Below are positions 6,401 to 15,825 of a stretch of 64,000 nt of DNA, piece by piece. Positions within the stretch are counted from its first letter, which is position 1. Each line of letters begins with the position of its first letter. Origin of the DNA: an uncultured Eubacteriales bacterium (GTDB lineage Bacteria > Bacillota > Clostridia > Oscillospirales > CAG-382); assembly GCA_900551295.1 (NCBI GenBank), contig URVJ01000004.1:1-64000 (forward strand). The letters run 5' to 3'. Both the position numbers and the translations under genes were made by a program. A model generated the notes under the pieces. It searched no databases. It was not told the origin of the DNA and saw only the letters and a list, made by a program, of their open reading frames with translations.

Positions 6401-8943
6401 TTTTGTACGACCCCGTTTCTCTTATTTATGCAGTCAAGTATTGTTTGAGCAAGCTTATTTGCGTCAAAAGGTTTTGCAACGTGTGCGTCCATGCCTGCGT
6501 CATTGCTGCGTTTTACGTCCTCTTCAAACGCGTTTGCAGACATTGCGATTATCGGCACGCTCGCAGCGTCGGGACGTGTACTGTTGCGTATACGCCTTGC
6601 AGTCTCATATCCGTCCATAACAGGCATCATAATGTCTAAAAGTATGACGTCTATATCATGCGGCTCTGAATTTTCCCACAATTCAAGAGCCTGTTTTCCG
6701 TCGGACGCCGATATTACCCGTGCGCCCTTTTCACCAAGGGCAAATTTTGCGATTTCCATATTAATCTCGTTATCCTCGGCAATAAGAATTTTTATACCGT
6801 CAAGAGAAACGTCCTTTACAACTTTTTCTCCGCTGACTCCTGAATCAGGCAAAAGAGGTATTGTTACGATAAACTCGCTGCCTTTTCCCTTTTTGCTGCG
6901 CACCGAAATGCTGCCGCCCATTTTATCGGTAAGTTTCTTTACTATCGCAAGTCCCAGTCCTATACCGGAAAAACCGTTGTTATCCGTGCTGCTGTTCTCC
7001 TGAGCAAACGGCTCAAACATACGTTTCTGAAATTCTTCGCTCATGCCTATTCCGTTATCGCTGCACACAAATTCAAAGACGCATTTGCCGTCTTTTTTGC
7101 CAATTTCACGGCACAGCACCGAAACACAGCCGCCGGACGGAGTATACTTTACGGCATTTGTCGAGATATTCATAAGTATCTGTCTCAAATGCAGCGGACT
7201 GCCCAAAAACCTGCACTGTTCTGCCGAAAAGCACTCTATTTCATATTTAACGCCCTTTTGATTAGCCTGTACCTCGGTAAGCGTATTGACCTCGGCAACT
7301 ATATCGCGCAGATCGAACGGCTTACTTTCAAGCTCGATTCCTCCCGAATCCACCTTATTTATAAACAGCACGTCGTTTACAAGATCCAACAGCATAGACG
7401 ACGCCGACTGAATCTTTTCGCGGCAGTAACGCTGTTTTTCCGCGTCGCTCGGATATTTGTTTCCTATCGCAACCATGCCCATAATTACGTTTATCGGCGT
7501 TCTTATATCATGGCTCATTCTGCGCAGAAAATCCGTCTTTGCGTTGTTCGCGCGCACAGCTTCCTCTGTTGTCCTTTTAAGTTTTTCCTGATATTCAAGC
7601 TCGGACTTTTTCTGTTCGTCTATATTTCTCGATATCAGAACAACTGAACGCACACTGCCGTCATGCGCCGTTTCTTTGCGTATCAAAAGGTTGCTGATCC
7701 ACTTTCCCTTTTTGGTACAGCAGATAAACTCTATGAATTCCTTGCCGTAAAGCCTTTGCGTAACGTCCGAAAGATCTACAAACTTTTCAAACTGCTCTTT
7801 ACATTCGTCGCCTATAAAAGTGTCTCCGACAAAATCAAAAAGCTGTTTTGCCGTATGTATCTTTATGGGCATAGGCATCATATATTCCGGGAGCTTTATT
7901 GCCTCAAACCTGTTCTCGCGTACATTTACGGTTATGCTTACGTCATATATTTCGCTTATAGCCTTTATGGTTTCGATACTGTCGTTAAGCTCCGTGCGGT
8001 GCTTTATCTCAAGGCTCATTCCGACAACGCGTATAAGCATACAAAGCGCCGTATAAACCGACAGCGCAAGAATTACCGCATACAGGCACGACTTTACTAC
8101 CGTGCTTTCGGAATAGAAAACACATATATCGTATTTATTATAATAAGATTTTGCGCCGTAAAAGGTTCCGCGCTCCGTACTTATTCTTTCAGGTTTTTCT
8201 GACTTTACCTCAGAACACGGCAGCGCAGCGCTGTCATGACCTTTTCCCTTTCTTACCGCACTGTCGTCGGTGCTGAGAATTTCGCCTTTCTTCATAACAT
8301 ACACAATGCCGCCGTTTTCGGCAGTATAATCCGACATTATGCTTTCAAGAGCCGCTTTATTCAGCGCGAGAAGCCCCGAATTCTGGTATCGGTAGCAGCA
8401 GATAAGTCCGGGTTTGTCAATACGCGCCACAACCGCCATATCGTAACAGTTTCCGTACTTATACACGCGTTCGCAATATATCTTTTTTTCGTAATTTGCG
8501 GTGTTTGCAACATATGGTACCGAAAGATTTTCTTTCCAGTCGTTAAAATCTATCCGACCGTCGCTGTACTCGCTCACAAGACAAAGATTTTCGTCAAGTA
8601 TTATTATTCCGGAAAGACGCTGATTGTCCGCATAGTCCTTTAACAGCTCCGTTTCGCCGAAATCAGCCGTAACTCCGAGATTTGTCCGCAGTCCAATGGT
8701 CTGTTCCGTAAGGCGTATAAGGCTCTTTGCCTCATCTGCGGCTATAATCTCATCATAGCTCTGACATTGGCTCTTTAACTGTGCCGCGGTCTTTTCAAAA
8801 CTTTTTTCCAGAGAATCAATACTCTTGGCAAAAGCAACGGCATATACGGCGGCGCACACTGCTATTCCTCCCGCGACGGCTGCAAGTGCGGTTTTGAATC
8901 TTCGCTTTTTTCCGTCACGTCCGTCGATGTTTTTTTCAGTCAA
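6397..8943 (-). CDS. Hybrid sensor histidine kinase
   Basis: The 848-residue membrane kinase has a first membrane helix near 17-39, an extracellular sensor region of about 240 residues (Cache-like in size, not assigned), a second helix near 284-310, and a PAS-like region at about 325-445. Then come HisKA with phospho-His478 (FLRRMSHDIRTP), HATPase_c with N596, DNGIG at 629-633 and GIGLGL near 660, and a C-terminal receiver with Asp770 (LLDIMMPVMDG) and the conserved Lys in AKPFD. Both phosphotransfer sites look intact. The start overlaps the end of the solute-binding protein gene by 8 bases and the stop overlaps the Hpt gene by 4. That suggests one signalling unit in which the binding protein presents a ligand to the kinase. 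Confidence 0.93.
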   Translation of the reverse strand: MTEKNIDGRDGKKRRFKTALAAVAGGIAVCAAVYAVAFAKSIDSLEKSFEKTAAQLKSQCQSYDEIIAADEAKSLIRLTEQTIGLRTNLGVTADFGETELLKDYADNQRLSGIIILDENLCLVSEYSDGRIDFNDWKENLSVPYVANTANYEKKIYCERVYKYGNCYDMAVVARIDKPGLICCYRYQNSGLLALNKAALESIMSDYTAENGGIVYVMKKGEILSTDDSAVRKGKGHDSAALPCSEVKSEKPERISTERGTFYGAKSYYNKYDICVFYSESTVVKSCLYAVILALSVYTALCMLIRVVGMSLEIKHRTELNDSIETIKAISEIYDVSITVNVRENRFEAIKLPEYMMPMPIKIHTAKQLFDFVGDTFIGDECKEQFEKFVDLSDVTQRLYGKEFIEFICCTKKGKWISNLLIRKETAHDGSVRSVVLISRNIDEQKKSELEYQEKLKRTTEEAVRANNAKTDFLRRMSHDIRTPINVIMGMVAIGNKYPSDAEKQRYCREKIQSASSMLLDLVNDVLFINKVDSGGIELESKPFDLRDIVAEVNTLTEVQANQKGVKYEIECFSAEQCRFLGSPLHLRQILMNISTNAVKYTPSGGCVSVLCREIGKKDGKCVFEFVCSDNGIGMSEEFQKRMFEPFAQENSSTDNNGFSGIGLGLAIVKKLTDKMGGSISVRSKKGKGSEFIVTIPLLPDSGVSGEKVVKDVSLDGIKILIAEDNEINMEIAKFALGEKGARVISASDGKQALELWENSEPHDIDVILLDIMMPVMDGYETARRIRNSTRPDAASVPIIAMSANAFEEDVKRSNDAGMDAHVAKPFDANKLAQTILDCINKRNGVVQK

Positions 8944-9766
8944 TGACGCTCACCTCCGGAAAAATCTCTGCGGAAATATTGTAATTTATAAACACTTTTG
9001 CGGTAGTTCTGTCTTTGTGCATCTCATTAAGCGTCTCGGAAAGTTTTCGTACAAGTTCCCTGTCTCCGCTTTGCTTATCGAATGCAATGCCGAGTCCCAC
9101 TTTCTGCAGCGGCTCGTACAGTATTCTGAAATCCGCACTGTCTCTTGATATAAACGATCTCAGCGCACTTTCATGTCCCGCGCACGCGTCAACATATCCT
9201 TTTTTGACAGCTCCGAACATTTTCTCCATATCGGTAAAACAATAAACGCTCTTTACGTCCGGAACGCCGTCTGCTCCGTCAAGGAACAAACTTTCCGGCT
9301 TTGTGCTGGACTGCACCGCAACGGTTCTGCCTTTAAGCTCGGATATTGTGTTTATATCGCTCGATTTCATCACCGCAACCGACTGCAAACTGTAAAAGTA
9401 AGGCCCTGCCCACAGATAATCGTTTTCTCTGCCGTTCATTGAAAAGCACGACCAGACACAGTCAACTTCATTATCGGCAAGAATCTGCTTTTTTTCGTCC
9501 CATTTTATAAACTTGAATTCGGGCTTATATCCCATTCTTGCGCAGGCTTCCTCCGCAAGCTCAATATCTATACCGACAAAATTTCCGTCGCTGTCAACAT
9601 ACGAATACGGTTCATACAGATCGCAGCCTATGACAAGCGTCGGCAGATTTTCATCGGTTTGCGGCTCGTCTGCCGTATTTTCATTATTCTCGCAGCCGTA
9701 AAACAGCAGACAGACCGACAGCACGGCTGCTATCGCCAAAAACTTAAACTTCCTCTTAACACTCAT
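8936..9766 (-). CDS. Extracellular solute-binding lipoprotein (SBP_bac_3), probable sensor partner
   Basis: The 276-residue protein has a signal peptide with a lipobox-like end (LFYGC, Cys25) and an amino-acid-binding fold (PTLVIGCDLYEPYSYVDSDG, then GIDIELAEEAC). No permease or ATPase gene is nearby. Instead it is followed, with an 8-base overlap, by a hybrid sensor kinase. I infer that it detects a small solute, probably an amino acid, and hands the signal to the kinase rather than feeding a transporter. A good ribosome site (AGGAGG) precedes the ATG, 26 bases after the upstream gene. Confidence 0.85.
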   Translation of the reverse strand: MSVKRKFKFLAIAAVLSVCLLFYGCENNENTADEPQTDENLPTLVIGCDLYEPYSYVDSDGNFVGIDIELAEEACARMGYKPEFKFIKWDEKKQILADNEVDCVWSCFSMNGRENDYLWAGPYFYSLQSVAVMKSSDINTISELKGRTVAVQSSTKPESLFLDGADGVPDVKSVYCFTDMEKMFGAVKKGYVDACAGHESALRSFISRDSADFRILYEPLQKVGLGIAFDKQSGDRELVRKLSETLNEMHKDRTTAKVFINYNISAEIFPEVSVID

Positions 9767-9792
9767 GACTTTTCCTCCTGAGACGCTTGTAA

Positions 9793-12189
9793 TTAATGCA
9801 AGTCTCGGTTTTTATCCTTTCGGATCTTATCCTGTATATCGCACAGACATTCTACAAGCAGCGGATTAAACACTCCGCACTCGCCGTCGGTTATCATCTT
9901 CATTGACTTTTCATGCGAAAATGCAGGTTTATATACACGTTCGCTTGTAAGTGCGTCATAGACATCGGTGATTGAGACCACCTGTGCGCTTATCGGTATC
10001 TCCTCGCCCTTAAGACCGTCGGGATATCCCTTGCCGTCATATCTTTCATGGTGCCAGCGGCAGATCTCAAACGCGACCTTTACAAGCTTTTCGTTCTTGA
10101 ATTCGTCAAGCGAGCTTATCATCTCCGCGCCGAGAGTAGTATGCGTTTTTATTATTTCAAATTCTTCTTTTGTAAGTTTGCCGGGTTTATTGAGTATCTT
10201 TTCGTCAATGCAGATTTTGCCTATATCGTGCAGAGCCGAGGCTGTGGCTATAAGAGAACAGTCTTCGCGCGAAAACTCGTACTTGTCAGTTTTCTTTACA
10301 AGTTCTTCAAGCAAAAGACCCGTAAACTTGTTTATATCCTTTACGTGCATTCCGCTTTCGCCGTTTCTGAACTCTACGACCTGTCCGAGTATATCTACCA
10401 TTATACGGCTGTTCTTTTCTTTTTCGGCGGCCTGCTTTGCAACAAGCGAAATAAGACGTCTCTGCTTTACATGGAGATTTATTATGTTCAGCACACGTCT
10501 GAAAACAACCTTTGAGTCAAACGGACTGCTTACATAATCCGAAACGCCGAGACTGAATGCGCGGCGAATGGCGTCATCCGACTTTTCGCCCGAAATCATT
10601 ATTACGGGTATATCCTCTATCATGTTTGTTTTATTCATGTATGAGAGAACTTCAAAACCGTCCATCACGGGCATTATTATATCAAGCAGCACAAGAGAAA
10701 TACCCGTTCCGTACTGTCTTAACATTTCAATGCACTCTGCGCCGTTCGACGCGGTAAGTATTTTGAAATTATCGCGCAGCATGTCCGAAAGTATCTCGCG
10801 GTTAAGCTCAAGGTCGTCTACAATGAGTATCTGCTGTTTTACATAGTCGTTTTTCATAACGATATGTTCTCTCTTGCCGTCGCGGATAGCTTTGCTTTCG
10901 GTGACAACCATGTTTTTAAGCCCTTTTGCCTGATACATAAGCTTGTCGGCGCGCGAAACCGCCTCTTCAATCGTTTCGTCTTTCTTGCAGAGAACGCCGC
11001 CTATGCTTACGGAAAGCTTTACGTTGGGATTTCCCGCAACTACCGCGCTGTGAACCTTATTCTGTATATCCGTAAGCCTTTTTTCAAGCATCTGTTCATC
11101 TTCGAGGTTCTGAAGAATGAGCAGAAATTCGTCTCCGCCGTATCTTATAAGGCAGTCGGTCGGATTCATGCAGCGCCTTACGATCTGTACGGCGGTTATA
11201 AGCGCCTCGTCGCCTGCGGAATGTCCGAAAACATCGTTGCAAAGCTTAAAGTCGTCGAGGTCGAGTATTGCAACACCTGAGCTTATAACGGCGCTTTTCA
11301 GATTTTCTTCAAAATAGTTTCTGTTATACGCACCTGTCAGAAAATCGCGGTAGGATTCCTTTCTGAAACGTCTTATGCGCGACTCATATTCGTCTACTAT
11401 ATCGCTTACGTCAATTTCCGCAAAAACTATTATCGTTTTTGCCGGGTCAAGATAGAAGTAAACAAACTTCTTTGAAAGCGCTCCGTTTTCGCCGATCATT
11501 GTCGCATAAACCGTGAAACTTTCATTTTCCGACAGCGCTCTCTTTACGTTTGACAGCCTCATGCTCTCAAGTATTTCGTTTTTGTTATCGTCAATAACAT
11601 GTTCGGAAAAGTATTTCCGCACCGTTTCGTCATATCTCGCAGCGCCGTCAGATATTCCTTTTATTTCCGTGCAGGAATAATGAGAGATAAAACAGCCGCT
11701 CAAAACGTCTATATAGAAAATATTTCCCAAAAGATTGCGCGCAGTCTTTCTTATCGACTCTCCGATTACGTTTCCGTATATATTTCTGACGGAAATAATA
11801 ACTTTTTGTGCGCCTGACTTTTCGATATAAATTTCATACCATTCCGGAACTCTGTTTTTAAAGGTAAATCTCAGCTCAAATCTTCTGCATTCTTCATCGG
11901 AGCGCAGAAATTCATTCAATGCGTCTTTTCCGAGATTTTTCCGCCATGTTTCAATGTCCGCGCCGAAAAGACAGCCGTCACTGTAAAACTCAAAAAGGCT
12001 GCCCATATCATGCCATGCGTTTTCCATATCCGGAAACATAGCGTCGTAATGTATATATACTTTTTGCAGCGCCGCGTCATATTCCCATACCGTGTGGCAA
12101 TAGTGCTTTAAGAGCGCTCTGTCAACATTGCCGCTTTCCATAAAAGCATACATCCCTCTTTTACCATATGTATTGTTTTTATTATACAT
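9793..12189 (-). CDS. GGDEF - receiver - HD-GYP cyclic-di-GMP enzyme
   Basis: This 798-residue cytoplasmic protein carries both arms of c-di-GMP metabolism. Residues 1-275 are an unassigned, possibly PAS-type sensory region. GGDEF is intact at 351-355; the inhibitory RxxD site five residues upstream reads NPTD, so product feedback at that site is unlikely. A receiver follows (452-570) with phospho-Asp503, but the conserved Lys is replaced (DYVSSPFD, Ser555). The HD-GYP domain looks complete: HDIGK at 654-658, HTTLGAEM, WHHERYDGKGYPDG and ITDVYDALTS. It is the first gene of the signalling operon. The start is uncertain: the ATG at 12189 has no clear ribosome site, and an ATG at 12141 lies 12 bases after GAGGG. 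Confidence 0.92.
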   Translation of the reverse strand: MYNKNNTYGKRGMYAFMESGNVDRALLKHYCHTVWEYDAALQKVYIHYDAMFPDMENAWHDMGSLFEFYSDGCLFGADIETWRKNLGKDALNEFLRSDEECRRFELRFTFKNRVPEWYEIYIEKSGAQKVIISVRNIYGNVIGESIRKTARNLLGNIFYIDVLSGCFISHYSCTEIKGISDGAARYDETVRKYFSEHVIDDNKNEILESMRLSNVKRALSENESFTVYATMIGENGALSKKFVYFYLDPAKTIIVFAEIDVSDIVDEYESRIRRFRKESYRDFLTGAYNRNYFEENLKSAVISSGVAILDLDDFKLCNDVFGHSAGDEALITAVQIVRRCMNPTDCLIRYGGDEFLLILQNLEDEQMLEKRLTDIQNKVHSAVVAGNPNVKLSVSIGGVLCKKDETIEEAVSRADKLMYQAKGLKNMVVTESKAIRDGKREHIVMKNDYVKQQILIVDDLELNREILSDMLRDNFKILTASNGAECIEMLRQYGTGISLVLLDIIMPVMDGFEVLSYMNKTNMIEDIPVIMISGEKSDDAIRRAFSLGVSDYVSSPFDSKVVFRRVLNIINLHVKQRRLISLVAKQAAEKEKNSRIMVDILGQVVEFRNGESGMHVKDINKFTGLLLEELVKKTDKYEFSREDCSLIATASALHDIGKICIDEKILNKPGKLTKEEFEIIKTHTTLGAEMISSLDEFKNEKLVKVAFEICRWHHERYDGKGYPDGLKGEEIPISAQVVSITDVYDALTSERVYKPAFSHEKSMKMITDGECGVFNPLLVECLCDIQDKIRKDKNRDLH

Positions 12190-12388
12190 CTCAGGTTTTA
12201 TAAAACAATAGATTTAAAAAAATATTTCATTATAATTTATATTTTTTCAACGTCTCCTTAAAAAATCCGCAATGCTTTATGTCACGTCTTGCAGTACCGA
12301 AAACGAGCGGTTTGGTATACTTAACTCGATTAAATGTTTTTTTACAAAAATGTTATCGAAATTAAACGTTTTTGACTAAAGTCATCTG

Positions 12389-12417
12389 TTGACAAAAAGC
12401 GCCGGTAAAAGTAAAAT
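12389..12417 (+). promoter_or_regulatory. Sigma-A promoter of the DUF6110/P-type ATPase operon
   Basis: Perfect -35 TTGACA (12389-12394), 17-base spacer, -10 TAAAAT (12412-12417). The first gene starts 46 bases downstream. Confidence 0.8.
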
Positions 12418-12462
12418 AATAATAAACGGATGATAATCCGCAAAAACAAGGAGGAATTTATC

Positions 12463-12699
12463 ATGAAAATTTTGGACTATCTCAAAAACGAAAAACTTCT
12501 GTGCTTTGTGGGCGGAGTTCTTGCCGCAACATACGGCGTAAAGGCATTAAAGAGCGACAAAACCAGAAAGGCTTGCGTAAACGGCCTTGCAAAGTGTATG
12601 CAGCTCCAGAGCGAAGCAAAGGAAACCTTCCAGAATATGAAGGACGAGGCTGAGGACATCTGCTACGACGCAAAGCAGCAGGCAGAGAACAAAGAATAA
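12463..12699 (+). CDS. Small membrane-associated protein, DUF6110-like
   Basis: The 78-residue protein begins MKILDYLKNEK, has one hydrophobic segment (about 12-28, CFVGGVLAATYGV) and a charged, probably helical C-terminal half. The start at 12463 is chosen because AAGGAGG lies 8 bases upstream; an earlier ATG at 12430 has no such site. Small proteins of this kind (DUF6110, recalled from family knowledge) are found beside P1B-type ATPases, and that is the arrangement here, 23 bases upstream of the ATPase. Function is unknown; a role as accessory subunit or metal chaperone is inference. Confidence 0.75.
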   Translation: MKILDYLKNEKLLCFVGGVLAATYGVKALKSDKTRKACVNGLAKCMQLQSEAKETFQNMKDEAEDICYDAKQQAENKE

Positions 12700-12722
12700 G
12701 GCTTTTCGGGACGTGATTTTCC

Positions 12723-14807
12723 ATGCGATTTAAAATTGTTTACGATACTCCGGGCAGACTTCGCGTAAGATGCGGCAAAGACGTGTTTTCAAAGCTGCAA
12801 AGCACAAGTCTTGAGGCGCAGATATGCGCGTTTCCCGGTGTTATCTCGGCAAAAGCCTCATACGCAAACGGCGGTCTGCTGATAAACTACGGCGGCAATA
12901 TACGCGAACAACTGCTTGAAGAAATAAAAAGCATAAACGCCCGTACTTTAAGCAGCGCACCGCTTACGCCGATTCAGCTCACGGACGAAGAATTCAAGCG
13001 CGACTTTTTTAAGATAATTGCAAAAAGAATTCTTACAAAGCTGTTTTTGCCGTCGTTCCTGACAGCTCCTCTTACGATATACCGCGCAATTCCGTTTATA
13101 AAACTCGGTCTTTCGGGACTTGCGAGCGGAAAACTGAATGTTGCGGTGCTTGACGCAGTATCTATCTCAGCGTCGGTCATGAGCGGTTCATACGGCACGG
13201 CGTCGTCCGTAATGACGCTGCTGAACATTTCTTCTCTTCTCGAAAGCTACACGAGAAAGAAAGCCAAGAATACGCTTTCCGACAGTCTGTCTTTAAACAT
13301 AGACAAGGTATGGAAGCTTGAAAACGGCGAGCCTGTGCAGGTTCCGTTAAAGAGCATTGTAACGGGAGATGTTGTCAGAGTTCAGCAGGGCAGCATGATT
13401 CCGATAGACGGATATGTAATTTCCGGACAGGCGGGAGTAAACGAATCCGCAATGACGGGAGAGGCTATGCTCTGTCACAAAAAAGAGGGTTCGAGCGTAT
13501 ATGCCGGCACCGTAATTGAAGAGGGTTCGGCAGACATAAACGTAACTTCTCTTCCCGACGACAGCAGAATAAACAAGGTCGTGGAGCTTATAGAAACCTC
13601 GGAAGATCTCAAATCCGGCGTTCAGACAAAAGCCGAGAGCTTTGCGGACAATCTTGTTCCGTTCAGCCTGTTTACGTGCGCTGCGACTTATCTGTTTACG
13701 GGAAACCTCACAAAGGCTCTGTCGGTGCTCATGGTGGACTATTCGTGTGCCATCAAGCTATCGACGCCGATATGCGTTATTTCGGCAATGAGAGAGGCTG
13801 CCGAGTACAACATAATGATAAAAGGCGGCAGATACCTCGAAAACTATGCCCATGCGGACACGGTAATGTTCGACAAGACGGGAACACTGACCGTTTCCTG
13901 CCCCGATCTTGCAAAGGTCATTGCATTTGAGGGTTACACCGAGGACGAAATTCTGAGAACGGCTGCGTGCCTTGAAGAGCATTTTCCGCACAGCGTTGCA
14001 AAGGCTATCGTTCATGCGGCGGAAGTAAAGAATCTCAAACATTCCGAAGAACACGCCGAGGTCGAATACATAGTTGCGCACGGAATTGCGACAAAGCTGC
14101 ACGGACAAAAGGCTCTCATCGGAAGTGCGCACTTTATCTTTGACGACGAGAAGATACCCTACACAGAAGAGCAGCACAGCATTATAAAGAAACTCGGCGA
14201 AGAGTATTCCATGGTCTACCTTGCTATCGGTCAGAAATTATGCGGCATACTCTGCATACAGGATCCAATACGCGAAAACGCAGCGAATGTCATAAGTGAG
14301 CTTAAACAAAAGGGACTTAAAAACATAGTCATGATAACCGGGGACGGCGAATCTACCGCAAAAAGCGTATGCAACGCGCTGTCGATAGACACTTATCATG
14401 CGCGTGTTCTTCCCGAGGACAAGCTCAACATCATAAACGACATGAAAGCAAAAGGACACACGGTCGTTATGGTCGGCGACGGCATAAATGACTCTCCGGC
14501 GCTTGCTGCGGCTGACGTTTCGGTTGCAATGAAAGACGCGTCGGACATTGCGAGAGAGGTTGCGGACATCACTCTGCTTACATCAGATCTTGAAAGGCTT
14601 TGCGTACTGCGAGATCTCAGCGAGAAACTGTTTGCAAGAATACACTCAAACTACCGCTTTATATCCGTATTCAACAGCGGACTTATACTTCTCGGTATAG
14701 CGGGACTCATTTCGCCCGTCACTTCGGCGCTTTTTCACAACATATCGACTATGGCGCTTTGTGCAGGCAGCATGAAACCGTATCTCGACGAAAAAGAAGT
14801 AAAATAA
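12723..14807 (+). CDS. P1B-type (heavy-metal) transporting ATPase
   Basis: The 694-residue ATPase has an N-terminal HMA-like ferredoxin fold without a CxxC metal site (residues 1-70). The catalytic parts are present: TGE at 245-247, phospho-Asp384 in FDKTGTLT, the P1B hallmark His-Pro in EEHFPHSVAKAI, and VGDGINDSPAL. The metal-binding membrane motif, usually CPC or SPC, reads Tyr-Ser-Cys (residues 340-342, DYSCAIKLSTP), so the conserved Pro is absent. The last helix carries HNISTMAL. This motif set differs from classical copper or zinc pumps and the metal cannot be assigned; manganese or iron export are possibilities by analogy with CtpC-like pumps. It is co-transcribed with the small protein upstream. 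Confidence 0.9.
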   Translation: MRFKIVYDTPGRLRVRCGKDVFSKLQSTSLEAQICAFPGVISAKASYANGGLLINYGGNIREQLLEEIKSINARTLSSAPLTPIQLTDEEFKRDFFKIIAKRILTKLFLPSFLTAPLTIYRAIPFIKLGLSGLASGKLNVAVLDAVSISASVMSGSYGTASSVMTLLNISSLLESYTRKKAKNTLSDSLSLNIDKVWKLENGEPVQVPLKSIVTGDVVRVQQGSMIPIDGYVISGQAGVNESAMTGEAMLCHKKEGSSVYAGTVIEEGSADINVTSLPDDSRINKVVELIETSEDLKSGVQTKAESFADNLVPFSLFTCAATYLFTGNLTKALSVLMVDYSCAIKLSTPICVISAMREAAEYNIMIKGGRYLENYAHADTVMFDKTGTLTVSCPDLAKVIAFEGYTEDEILRTAACLEEHFPHSVAKAIVHAAEVKNLKHSEEHAEVEYIVAHGIATKLHGQKALIGSAHFIFDDEKIPYTEEQHSIIKKLGEEYSMVYLAIGQKLCGILCIQDPIRENAANVISELKQKGLKNIVMITGDGESTAKSVCNALSIDTYHARVLPEDKLNIINDMKAKGHTVVMVGDGINDSPALAAADVSVAMKDASDIAREVADITLLTSDLERLCVLRDLSEKLFARIHSNYRFISVFNSGLILLGIAGLISPVTSALFHNISTMALCAGSMKPYLDEKEVK

Positions 14808-14830
14808 GATAGTACAGCATTTTAAAATAT

Positions 14831-14878
14831 TCGGGGGATTTTTACAGCAAAAAACTGTATCTTTCCCCGGATTTTTTT
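14831..14878 (+). terminator. Intrinsic terminator after the ATPase operon
   Basis: CGGGG (14832-14836) pairs with CCCCG (14865-14869) around an inner ACAG/CTGT stem, followed by seven T. Confidence 0.75.
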
Positions 14879-15027
14879 GCGCTTTTTTACAGTCAACTTT
14901 TTTTCGAGCCAGTCCTCGTACTGCGGCGCACTGCTTGTTGTCCGCCGTGCAAGCGGTAATTTTGTGTATGAAAAAAGCACCGGCACTTTTCTGCGCGATG
15001 CTTAAATCAGTAATTTGAGTATAAGAA

Positions 15028-15053
15028 AAGCACTGTACTAATGTACGGTGCTT
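15028..15053 (-). terminator. Intrinsic terminator after the 68-residue gene
   Basis: On the minus strand AAGCACCGTAC pairs with GTACAGTGCTT (one wobble) around ATTA, followed by TTCTTAT. Confidence 0.75.
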
Positions 15054-15062
15054 AAATATGTT

Positions 15063-15269
15063 TTAGCAATTTTGAACATAAAGCTCATCGTATAGCTTTT
15101 GCAGTTTTAATCCGATTTCGTTTAGTGTATAATCACGATTAAATCCGATTTCTGTAATTTTATCATCAAGCTGATCAAGCACATCATCCAAATCGCCATT
15201 ATTTATACTTTGGTTTATATCGGGAATATGCAACAATAGTATACTTTTTTGTTCTTCCGTAATATTCAC
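15063..15269 (-). CDS. Small acidic protein of unknown function, coupled to phage head remnant
   Basis: The 68-residue protein is acidic and probably helical (MNITEEQKSILLLHIPDINQ onward). It starts with GTG overlapping the stop of the preceding gene (GTGA) and has AGGAGG nine bases upstream, so translation is likely coupled. I do not recognise the family. Its place directly behind a phage head-morphogenesis protein with an unusual C-terminal tail leaves open that it is an immunity-type partner, but nothing in the sequence proves it. Confidence 0.6.
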   Translation of the reverse strand: MNITEEQKSILLLHIPDINQSINNGDLDDVLDQLDDKITEIGFNRDYTLNEIGLKLQKLYDELYVQNC

Positions 15270-15772
15270 TTGTCACTACCTCCTGAACGCGGATTTGTCT
15301 GAATAAGAATTCCAGTATCCGGATTTACAGTAACATAACACTTTTTCCCTTTGAATTTTTGGCTACGTCCGTTATCGCAAACTTTTATCGGTCGTATTTC
15401 CTCCGGCATTTGAAGCGCCTGTAAAACATCATCAAGTTCCTCAAAGTACGGAGCTGTGCAGCACCTGCAATTCGGGTGAAACGGCGGTGCGGTAATGCCC
15501 TCCTTGAACTCTTTCATGTCAAGCACCTTGCCGTTAAACCGTCCGCATATCGGGCACATATGCTTGTCAAACGTTCCGAATATCTCGTATCTCTCAACCC
15601 CAAGTTCGTTGAAACACTCTTTTTGCGCAGCGCTTGAAAAATACGCGCTTTCCGTCATAACAAGCCGCCCGGCGTTATACTTTGATACTCTGAAACGCTC
15701 TGATATTTCCTTTATGGCGCGTTCGGGCGAATCGCCGGTTGCAAAAAAACTATTTGCGGTAATTTCAGGCAA
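15266..15772 (-). pseudogene. 5'-truncated phage minor head protein (SPP1 gp7/Mu F-like) remnant
   Basis: The readable 168 residues contain the characteristic C-terminal part of phage head-morphogenesis proteins: DKHMCPICGRFNGKV with a CxxC pair, followed by PFHPNCRCCTAPYF. Full-length members are usually several hundred residues long. Here the frame opens only after an in-frame stop just upstream, at a TTG with no ribosome site, immediately beside the terminator of tRNA-Gly. A distinct tail (about 130-168, KKCYVTVNPDTGILIQT) follows the head domain and may be a separate module. It is best read as debris of a prophage once inserted near the tRNA gene. Confidence 0.7.
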
Positions 15773-15774
15773 AT

Positions 15775-15813
15775 AAAAAACCTCTCACGGCAATTTATCC
15801 ACACCGCAAGAGG
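15775..15813 (-). terminator. Terminator of tRNA-Gly
   Basis: On the minus strand CCTCTTGCGG and CCGTGAGAGG pair with one mismatch and are followed by six T. It lies 12 bases after the tRNA CCA end. Confidence 0.75.
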
Positions 15814-15825
15814 ATATACACTTTC

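Noticed and set aside
12430..12462. An 11-residue longer start for the DUF6110-like protein
   Set aside because: The earlier ATG has no ribosome site and lies close to the promoter's expected transcription start; AAGGAGG favours 12463.
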